64,000 nt of DNA from Hyphomicrobiales bacterium (GTDB lineage Bacteria; Pseudomonadota; Alphaproteobacteria; Rhizobiales; Rhizobiaceae): assembly GCA_021775455.1 (NCBI GenBank), contig JAJFHU010000004.1, forward strand, positions 29,126 through 93,125, given 5' to 3'. A program made the position numbers and the translations under genes. The notes under the pieces were generated by a model. The model did no database searches, was not told the origin of the DNA, and saw only the letters and a list, made by a program, of their open reading frames with translations. Below are positions 42,989-49,550 of this stretch, piece by piece; within the stretch, counting starts at the first letter, position 1; every line of letters starts with the position of its first letter.

Positions 42989-43453
42989 TTACTCCGGCTC
43001 AATATTAAAATGGACCGCGTTCTCACGGGTTCCGAACCTGGAATAGAGTTCAATAGCTGGCGGGTTGTCATGATCTGCCTGGACAAAGACTACATATGCA
43101 CGTCGTACAGCTGCAATTTTTCTCACTTGATTAATCAGGCCTGTTGCAATTCCCTGTCGCCGGTGTTGGTACGAAACCGCCAAATCGTAAATGTAGACTT
43201 CACTGCGTTTTTGTTCGAATTTTTTCAGTACATAGGCTGCCAACCCTCCGACAACTTTATCACCCATAATAGCCACTACCGCGATGAAGGTTTCGCTTCC
43301 CAGCAATTCACTGAGATATTCATCGTCCGGTTGGGATTTCGTGTAGATATCATTCTGTTCAAACTCACGACCAAAAAGCACCAACAAATTCCGCATAATG
43401 ACGACATCGCCAGAATCAAGAATTCGAAATTTGCAGCAGTTGGATGTCGTCAT
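42989..43453 (-). CDS. AAC(3)-I-like aminoglycoside N-acetyltransferase (GNAT fold)
   Basis: 154 residues, the AAC(3)-I length. It carries that family's tracts: LFGREFEQNDIYTKSQPDDE, YLSELLGSETFIAV, GGLAAYVLKKFEQKRSEVYI, then YDLAVSYQHRRQGIATGLIN with the acetyl-CoA loop R-R-Q-G-I-A, and the C-terminal VFVQADHDNPPAIELYSRFG. AAC(3)-I enzymes acetylate gentamicin-type drugs at N3. Whether this divergent chromosomal copy does so is not known; a natural metabolic substrate is possible. Its ATG overlaps the stop of the upstream Lrp-type gene by four bases, so the two are translationally coupled. Confidence 0.75.
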   Translation of the reverse strand: MTTSNCCKFRILDSGDVVIMRNLLVLFGREFEQNDIYTKSQPDDEYLSELLGSETFIAVVAIMGDKVVGGLAAYVLKKFEQKRSEVYIYDLAVSYQHRRQGIATGLINQVRKIAAVRRAYVVFVQADHDNPPAIELYSRFGTRENAVHFNIEPE

Positions 43454-43929
43454 TTTTCCTTTTCCGGAATCTGAATGAACATGCCGACCTTCGTGCGATC
43501 CATTGCAATGGATGTTGAGAAGCGCCGGACGTTCGCATCATCAAAAAACAACCGGTGGGTTAGCGATTCAAATTCTGCCATGTCACGGGTGATGCATATC
43601 AAGATGAAGTCAGAAACCCCGGTCACGTAGTAACATTGCTGCACCTGCGGATCGCTTCTGACTTTTCTCCTGAAAGAATCGAGCTGATCAAGGCGTTCCC
43701 GTTCAAGCTCTACCATCACGATGAACGTCATGCCCTGATCTACAGCTTTTGGGTTTATGATCGCTATTTCCCGCTCGATTACCTTGTTATCCCGCAGTTT
43801 CTTCAGTCGGCGCTGGACAGAGGCGATCGAAAGGCCGGAATGCTCAGCCAACGCGTCGATGCTGATTTTCGCATCTTGCTGCAATTGGGTAAGAATGAGT
43901 CCGTCTGATTCGTCAATTTCGCTTTTCAT
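43450..43929 (-). CDS. Lrp/AsnC family transcriptional regulator
   Basis: 159 residues. The N-terminal winged helix is ILTQLQQDAKISIDALAEHS followed by GLSIASVQRRLKKLRDNKVI. The C-terminal ligand domain (RAM/ACT type) has QVQQCYYVTGVSDFILICITRD. It probably binds an amino-acid-like ligand. It is divergent from the PLP enzyme gene (135 bases between), a common arrangement in which the regulator controls the enzyme. A 7-bp inverted repeat overlaps its start codon. The acetyltransferase gene is downstream in the same unit. Confidence 0.9.
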   Translation of the reverse strand: MKSEIDESDGLILTQLQQDAKISIDALAEHSGLSIASVQRRLKKLRDNKVIEREIAIINPKAVDQGMTFIVMVELERERLDQLDSFRRKVRSDPQVQQCYYVTGVSDFILICITRDMAEFESLTHRLFFDDANVRRFSTSIAMDRTKVGMFIQIPEKEK

Positions 43930-43945
43930 GATATAAAAATATCAT
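43928..43945. promoter_or_regulatory. Inverted repeat at the Lrp-type gene start, probable operator
   Basis: ATGATAT-AAAA-ATATCAT, 7-bp arms with a 4-base spacer, in a very A+T-rich intergenic stretch. It touches the start codon of the Lrp-type gene. A+T-rich palindromes near the regulator's own start are typical autoregulatory sites of this family. Confidence 0.45.
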
Positions 43946-44064
43946 AATTATTAAAATATCGCAAAATTTAATCATAATTAGTGGTATGTCTGGACACTTA
44001 CATCATTTTTACATGTTAGCTTCATCCCGATAATTCGATAGTTTCGTTTTGGGAGTATAACGGG

Positions 44065-45537
44065 ATGACATTGGGGCTTGAGCAGGAAATTGTTGACCAG
44101 AAGGTCTATGACAGCAATCTCAATTTGCTGAGAGAAGCTGGCGTAGTAATGCCGCGCATAAGTGACTTGGCAGATCCGGTTAAGCATCTATCAGACAAGG
44201 CTGGCAAAATTGCCAGCGTGGATCCAGATACTCCGGATCCAGCAAACCTGTTTCGGGTGCATTGGCACAATGATTCGGACCGAACCGGTCTTTGTGATGT
44301 GCCTGAGCACATAATTCTCGGACCAGAACTGACTGGCGTCCCGGCAAAAATTGCAGTGGCCCTTGGGAACCGTTTTCCAATGGTCAAAGTACACAAGGTT
44401 TTGGCTGCCTATGGTTGTCTGGTGCCACGATTGCTGTCTGGAAAGTTTGATATTTCCCGCAACCGGGCAATTTGGCCTTCCACAGGAAACTATTGCCGCG
44501 GCGGTGTTGCAATTTCCCGCATACTTGGCTGTCACGGGGTGGCGGTTTTGCCCGAGGGCATGAGTGAAGAGCGCTTCAACTGGCTGGAAGAATGGGTGCT
44601 AGATCCCTCTGACATCATTCGCACACACGGTACCGAAAGCAACGTGAAGGAGATTTACGACGCCTGTCATACGCTGGCGCAAGATCCAAAGAACGTAATC
44701 CTGAACCAGTTTTCCGAGTACGGAAACTATATCATTCACCGGGCTGTAACCGGCCCTGCGATTGCGCGGATCTTTGACGATGTAAACAAGGTCGGTAATC
44801 TTCACGCCAGAGCTTTTGTATCTGCTTCGGGGTCAGCCGGCACGCTGGCGGCGGGAGATCATCTCAAGGCAAAACTCGGTACAGACATCTGTGTGGTTGA
44901 GGCGACCGAATGCCCAACCCTGCTCTATAATGGATATGGGGAACACAATATTCAGGGTATCGGCGACAAGCATATTCCGCTCATCCACAATGCGATGAAC
45001 ACTGATTTTGTAATCGGAGTATCTGACGAGGCGACTGACAGCTTGAACATGTTGTTCAACACATCGGTTGGCCGGGCCTATCTCTCTTCGCGGATTGGTT
45101 TGAGTCAGGAGGCATTGGCTTCTCTCGGCAATCTCGGACTTTCATCCATTGCCAACGTGCTGGCTGCCATAAAGTACGCGAAGTACATGGGTCTGGGCGA
45201 GAATGATGTCGTGCTGACCGTCGCCACCGATGGTGCCGAAATGTACGGTACAGAACTTCGCGACAGTGAAGCTGAACTTACAGATGGCCGATTTGATGAA
45301 TTAAAGGCAGCAGAGGTCTATGGCCGCTTCCTGCTTGGGGCAGCCATTGATCATACTTTGCCGCTTGACCGATTTGGTCGCGAGCGGTTGTTCAATCTTG
45401 GTTACTACACATGGGTTGAGCAGCAGGGAATTGATCTGAAAGATTTTGACGTCCGACGGGACCAGGCTTTCTGGGATGGCTTGCTTGACATGGTGCCAGT
45501 TTGGGACGGCATGATTGATACGTTCAACGCAGCATAG
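44065..45537 (+). CDS. PLP-dependent lyase of the cysteine-synthase family (fold type II)
   Basis: 490 residues, longer than ordinary cysteine synthases (about 310). The PLP enzyme core is recognisable: VKVHKVLAAYG with the probable Schiff-base lysine, the phosphate/substrate loop WPSTGNYCRGGVAISRILG, the GHGSAGTLAAGDHLK-like SASGSAGTLAAGDHLKAKLG, and YGEHNIQGIGDKHIPL, the counterpart of the family's GIGxGFIP. The first ~70 residues and last ~90 are extra. It would carry out beta-elimination or replacement on an amino acid. Divergence from an Lrp-type regulator suggests amino-acid-dependent control. The substrate is unknown. Confidence 0.75.
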   Translation: MTLGLEQEIVDQKVYDSNLNLLREAGVVMPRISDLADPVKHLSDKAGKIASVDPDTPDPANLFRVHWHNDSDRTGLCDVPEHIILGPELTGVPAKIAVALGNRFPMVKVHKVLAAYGCLVPRLLSGKFDISRNRAIWPSTGNYCRGGVAISRILGCHGVAVLPEGMSEERFNWLEEWVLDPSDIIRTHGTESNVKEIYDACHTLAQDPKNVILNQFSEYGNYIIHRAVTGPAIARIFDDVNKVGNLHARAFVSASGSAGTLAAGDHLKAKLGTDICVVEATECPTLLYNGYGEHNIQGIGDKHIPLIHNAMNTDFVIGVSDEATDSLNMLFNTSVGRAYLSSRIGLSQEALASLGNLGLSSIANVLAAIKYAKYMGLGENDVVLTVATDGAEMYGTELRDSEAELTDGRFDELKAAEVYGRFLLGAAIDHTLPLDRFGRERLFNLGYYTWVEQQGIDLKDFDVRRDQAFWDGLLDMVPVWDGMIDTFNAA

Positions 45538-45678
45538 CTGCGTATGGGGCCTGGTTTGGGAACCGGCTGACAAAATATTTGTGGTGGGGTCCGTTGGGTG
45601 TGGTGAGGACGAACAAATAGACACTGGCAGGGGAGCTGATTTTGGAGTTTGGCAGGTAAACCTCCTACCTGTCCACTT

Positions 45679-45718
45679 TGGGTGGGGTATTGCCAGTTTT
45701 TCCCCACCCATTTTTTTT
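45679..45718 (+). terminator. Rho-independent terminator
   Basis: TGGGTGGGG (45679-45687) pairs with CCCCACCCA (45702-45710), a perfect 9-bp stem, followed by eight T. It lies 142 bases past the PLP-enzyme stop, facing the ScfR-type gene. Confidence 0.8.
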
Positions 45719-45732
45719 GTGAATTTTCCAGA

Positions 45733-47139
45733 TCAACTTTCAAACCGGGTCACACCACGGCGATCTTCATCAATGTGTGATTCATGAATTAGTGATGCAT
45801 GGGCACGTTGTTCGCAGTGATGTCTCGGGCACAATCGGCAGTTCACGCCAATTTCGGTAGCCATTTGAGGTTGAGACATATTAAACGCCCGGGCGTATAC
45901 AACCTGATTTGCATGTTCTGCAGCACATCCCATTGAAACGGCTAACCGTTTGTCTTCATTAGTGTATTTAAGCGTAGGCCGGTCGACCGTGCGGTTTATT
46001 GTGAAGTAACGTTGTCCATCCGGCATTTCCACAAACTGCGGGAATATGCGGCCCGGGATGCGAAATGAATAGTGGACATCGAGTTTCGGGCAAGCGCCGC
46101 CATAGCGGGCAAGTTGAAATTGTGTTGCATTAAAGCGCTTGGTAACGTTTCCGGCCCGGTCAATTCTCAAGAAAAAGAAGGGGATTCCCTTGTGGCCTGG
46201 TTTCTGCATCGTCGTGATGCGATGGCAGGCTTGTTCAAAGGAAACGGAAAACTTGGTGGCCAGATGCTCAAAATCATAAGCAGATTGTTCCGCCTCTTTC
46301 AGGAATGCATCGTATGGCATCATTACCGCTGCGGCGAAATAGTTCGCAAGCTCGACGCGGCAACGGCCAATTTCTTCGCTGTCTTCTATTCCACCTTTGG
46401 TAATCAAATCATTCAACGTGTCAGAATGTTCAATAAGTGCAATTGAGTGCACCATCTGGAAAATCTTGTTGGTGTAATCCAACCCTTCGGACAGCAAAAG
46501 ACGCTTGTTGTGGCGATCGAAAAACCGAAGGGAATTTCCAAGCGCCTCAACCGGAACAATTCTGGTTTCGATTCCCAACTGTTCATGCAGATGTCCCTTC
46601 AAAACGGAAAAAAATTCATCCATGTTGAAGCGACTTGGTTCACGAAGGTTTAATGCTTCTGCTTCCAGTGCCTCAAAGTAATTTTGATTGGCACGGAAAA
46701 AATCGTGTACCGCTTGTTCGGCAGTAGTGCCCTTTGCATCGCTGGTCGCTGCGTTGCTGGCTTCCATTTTTTCCTGCAGGGTTCGATATGCCTTGAAAAT
46801 GTTGAACAGACCATCGACCAGGTTTGGTGCATGTTCTATTGCCGCGCGCAGTTCCTCAATGTCGGGAACAGCGGGGCCAAATGCAGGATGGTTTGTCAAC
46901 TGGCGCAGGTCTGCAATTGCCAACTTGGTATCTGAATGGGTAAGTTGGCGCCAGTCGATACCAAGGGTGTCAGATAAAGAAATCAGTAATTTAAGTGATG
47001 CGTTTCGCTGATTTTTCTCAATGAGATTGATGTAGCTGGCGCTCACCCCAAGCAGGCCCGCAAAGTCAGCTTGCGTTAAACCGCGCTCCTGCCGCAAAGC
47101 TCTCAATTTGGGTCCTATGAAGACCTTTTCCTGTTTCAT
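45733..47139 (-). CDS. XRE-type regulator of the ScfR/RamB kind (DUF2083, IrrE-like domain)
   Basis: 468 residues. The N-terminal XRE helix-turn-helix is LRALRQERGLTQADFAGLLG followed by VSASYINLIEKNQRNASLKLL. The middle is an ImmA/IrrE-like domain (CRVELANYFAAAVMMPYDAFLKEAE). The C-terminal ~170 residues are the DUF2083-type domain with a cysteine cluster (GVNCRLCPRHHCEQRAHAS). This architecture is that of short-chain fatty-acyl regulators (ScfR, RamB), which control propionate/acetate use genes. The target genes are not obvious here. It is divergent from a small gene of unknown function. Confidence 0.85.
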   Translation of the reverse strand: MKQEKVFIGPKLRALRQERGLTQADFAGLLGVSASYINLIEKNQRNASLKLLISLSDTLGIDWRQLTHSDTKLAIADLRQLTNHPAFGPAVPDIEELRAAIEHAPNLVDGLFNIFKAYRTLQEKMEASNAATSDAKGTTAEQAVHDFFRANQNYFEALEAEALNLREPSRFNMDEFFSVLKGHLHEQLGIETRIVPVEALGNSLRFFDRHNKRLLLSEGLDYTNKIFQMVHSIALIEHSDTLNDLITKGGIEDSEEIGRCRVELANYFAAAVMMPYDAFLKEAEQSAYDFEHLATKFSVSFEQACHRITTMQKPGHKGIPFFFLRIDRAGNVTKRFNATQFQLARYGGACPKLDVHYSFRIPGRIFPQFVEMPDGQRYFTINRTVDRPTLKYTNEDKRLAVSMGCAAEHANQVVYARAFNMSQPQMATEIGVNCRLCPRHHCEQRAHASLIHESHIDEDRRGVTRFES

Positions 47140-47297
47140 GTTTCACTATGTATTTACAAATCGCACAAATGTCAATTTTGTCAATTACATTAAAGACACG
47201 TTGACTTCAATTTTGTTGGCAAACATTCCTGCACCCGTTAAATCCAGTTCCAGGTTCACAACAAGGTGTGTGCCAGTATTTCGAAGGAGAATGTGGG

Positions 47298-47702
47298 ATG
47301 AACATTTTAGCGCAAGTTGCAAATGCGGTTGAGGCTGCTGATATCTCCAGCATCAGGCCATTTCCCTTTGAAAAAGTAATCGACCTAAGGGCTGATCCTT
47401 ATGGTGCGGCTTTTCCGGTTGAAGAGGAATTACTGAGTCGAATGCGTTACCAATTCATCTCATATGAACAGCTCCCAATGCGGCACTACGGTGGAAATCC
47501 CGCAGACCTCATTCAGTTTGCAGAGAAAATTCGCCAAATGGGTGAGAAAGTTCTCATAGTGACTCATGAGATCGAGGCAATTTCAGTATTGCTGGCAGCA
47601 AACGGGGTTAAGGTGTTTGATTCAACGACAAAAGTTGAACGCCCTGTGTTCAAGACACCGGAATGGACTTGGCGGCCAGTTGCTGCAGCGGCATTCGGCT
47701 AA
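47298..47702 (+). CDS. Protein of unknown function, phosphatase-fold-like pattern
   Basis: 134 residues from the ATG at 47298, which has AAGGAGA upstream; an ATG-less extension to 47268 is unlikely. The order FEKVIDLRADPYGAAFPVEEE, YQFISYEQLPM, then DLIQFAEKIRQMGEKVLIVT resembles small dual-specificity phosphatases or DUF442-like domains ('nlRp...pveee...Y..iPv'). The catalytic HCxxxxxR loop is absent: the corresponding place reads VTHEIEA. No signal peptide. It could be an inactive phosphatase-like domain; this is a weak fold impression, not an assignment. Confidence 0.5.
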   Translation: MNILAQVANAVEAADISSIRPFPFEKVIDLRADPYGAAFPVEEELLSRMRYQFISYEQLPMRHYGGNPADLIQFAEKIRQMGEKVLIVTHEIEAISVLLAANGVKVFDSTTKVERPVFKTPEWTWRPVAAAAFG

Positions 47703-47714
47703 TACGTTCGTATT

Positions 47715-48269
47715 CTAATCTTTCTGGTTCATTTTCAATCTTCCTGTTAACAGCAGGAAGCTTTGATAGAATTCCCGTGCTTCGTTCGCGGTTAATTCTG
47801 GTGAGGTAATTTGAAAGCCGACCAACGCTGCATATTCGATTTGCGCCAGTGCCTCGGCATCGGATTTTTCCATATTTGCAGAGTGCCCGTAAAGCCTGGC
47901 AAGAAATAATTGTCGGGTTTTGTCGACATCCCTTACCATTGCATTGATTGTTTGGTTACGGGCTGCGAGTTGGCGAAAGCCTCTTTCCAAAGCGGGATCC
48001 AGGCGGGCTGCCAACTGGTTCAACAAATCCAGCCTGCCGAATGTGATGTCCTGAGCCTGGTCGACAATCTTGTGGGTGAATTCGGTTATCCACCATTCGG
48101 TCATTGCGACAAGAAATTCCCCGATTGTCGGGAAATGAAAATAGAACGACCCACGTGTTCGTTTTGCCGTGTTGCAAAGCTCTTCGACCGTCAACGCATC
48201 GGCGCCCTGTTCACGCAGAGCGTTTACTCCGATGTTGATCCAGTCCTGATTTCCAAAGCGTTTTTTCAT
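47715..48269 (-). CDS. TetR family transcriptional regulator
   Basis: 184 residues from the ATG at 48269; an in-frame ATG at 48290 is an alternative, and neither has a strong ribosome binding site. The N-terminal helix-turn-helix reads INIGVNALREQGADALTVEE followed by LCNTAKRTRGSFYFHFPTIGEF, the classic TetR pattern with F-Y-x-H-F. The C-terminal ligand/dimer part (GRLDLLNQLAARLDPALERG) is not family-specific. It is divergent from a class IV aminotransferase gene; a palindrome lies between them. Confidence 0.85.
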   Translation of the reverse strand: MKKRFGNQDWINIGVNALREQGADALTVEELCNTAKRTRGSFYFHFPTIGEFLVAMTEWWITEFTHKIVDQAQDITFGRLDLLNQLAARLDPALERGFRQLAARNQTINAMVRDVDKTRQLFLARLYGHSANMEKSDAEALAQIEYAALVGFQITSPELTANEAREFYQSFLLLTGRLKMNQKD

Positions 48270-48291
48270 TTTCAATCGTGTATAATTCATA

Positions 48292-48312
48292 CATACTATA
48301 CAGTACAGTATG
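48292..48312. promoter_or_regulatory. Inverted repeat between the TetR-type gene and the aminotransferase gene
   Basis: CATACT (48292-48297) and AGTATG (48307-48312) flank TATACAGTA-like sequence; the centre also contains the partial repeat ACAGTA. It lies right at the start of the regulator gene. This is a typical place and size for a TetR-family operator. Confidence 0.4.
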
Positions 48313-48473
48313 TTTTTTATGCAACTACGAATATTATTGAAAATGCACGGAATTTTGGAGCTTCCTGCACTGCCGCAACCTGTAATATTGCCAATGGCGA
48401 CTTTGGCCTTTGATAAATTGGCCGGATATGACAGGTTTTGAATCAATCCAGAACAGAAAGCGGGATTCCTCAT

Positions 48474-49376
48474 ATGGTCAGTTTTGATAAAGGGGCAGCG
48501 TGGATAAAAGGCGAGATTGTTCCAATCTCAGAAGCAAGTATTCCGGCAAACGATTGGGGAGTGACCCATAGTGACTGTGTATACGATGTAGCCGGGGTCA
48601 ATGACGGCGCATTCTTTCGGCTGCAAGACCATATCGCTCGCTTTTTGATTTCAATGCAGAAGGTTCACATGGAGGTGGATCAATCCGCTGAAGATATTCG
48701 AAATATTCTGCATGAAATCGTCGGGAAATCCGGTTTGAAAAATTCGTATGCATCGATGGTGACAAGCCGCGGCGTACCCATGATGCCGGGCAGTCGTGAT
48801 CCGAGAGACTGCGCAAACCACTTTTTCGCCTGGTGTGTGCCCTACGTCCATGTGTTCAAGCCTGAAGTCGCTGAACGCGGTTCGCAGCTCCACATCCCGA
48901 ATGATGTATTTCGTATTCCACCTGACAGTGTTGACCCAACGGTAAAGAACTATCATTGGGGTGATATGACACGAGGTTTGATCGAGGCACTGGACAAGGG
49001 ATTCGACAGTGTGGCTTTGACTGATCATCAGGGGAATTTGACAGAGGGTCCGGGTTTTAATTTGTTTGCGGTGTACGGGAACAGGCTGGTCACACCGCAG
49101 AAGGGTGTTTTGCAGGGGATTACGCGGCGAACAGTGATGGAGATTGCTGAAAACTCGGGAATGAAGCTGGAAGTACGTGATTTGCCTTTGGCAGAATTTT
49201 ACGAAGCTGATGAAGTATTTACCGCAACAACCGGTGGGGGTGTCTGTCCAGTAGTGAAGGTCAATGAGCGCACATTTTCCAATGGTGCGCCGGGCGTCAA
49301 AACGCTCGAAATCGCCCAATCCTATCAGGACTGGCTGCGTAAACCTGAATTTTGCGATCAGGTCGATTATGGTTAG
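48474..49376 (+). CDS. Class IV PLP aminotransferase (branched-chain / R-amine type)
   Basis: 300 residues from the ATG at 48474; an upstream in-frame ATG would add 12. Fold type IV marks: GAAWIKGEIVPISEASIPAN near the start, the PLP lysine K158 in DPTVKNYHWGDMTRGLIEAL, GNLTEGPGFNLFAVYGNRL, and the phosphate loop VFTATTGGGVCPVVKVNER. The sequence is close in style to BCAT/D-amino-acid transaminases and to the (R)-selective amine transaminases. Which amino donor it uses cannot be read. Control by the divergent TetR-type gene is likely. Confidence 0.85.
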   Translation: MVSFDKGAAWIKGEIVPISEASIPANDWGVTHSDCVYDVAGVNDGAFFRLQDHIARFLISMQKVHMEVDQSAEDIRNILHEIVGKSGLKNSYASMVTSRGVPMMPGSRDPRDCANHFFAWCVPYVHVFKPEVAERGSQLHIPNDVFRIPPDSVDPTVKNYHWGDMTRGLIEALDKGFDSVALTDHQGNLTEGPGFNLFAVYGNRLVTPQKGVLQGITRRTVMEIAENSGMKLEVRDLPLAEFYEADEVFTATTGGGVCPVVKVNERTFSNGAPGVKTLEIAQSYQDWLRKPEFCDQVDYG

Positions 49377-49413
49377 CGGTTAACTCAACAACATTTTGGG
49401 CATTTTCGATTTT

Positions 49414-49429
49414 TGTGAGAAATTTCACA
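49414..49429. promoter_or_regulatory. CRP/FNR-class palindrome
   Basis: TGTGAGAAATTTCACA, a perfect TGTGA-N6-TCACA site, lies 122 bases before the ATG of the DUF2235 gene and 38 bases after the stop of the aminotransferase gene. Confidence 0.45.
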
Positions 49430-49550
49430 TACAGACACCAAACCGCTTTCTATCATGAGGATTGCGTGGTGGAACCAAGCCCCTTCAAAATTCAGTCACG
49501 TGAGCGATTTGCTCGGGGCGCAACACAAAATGCCCTGTGGGGGGAATCAC

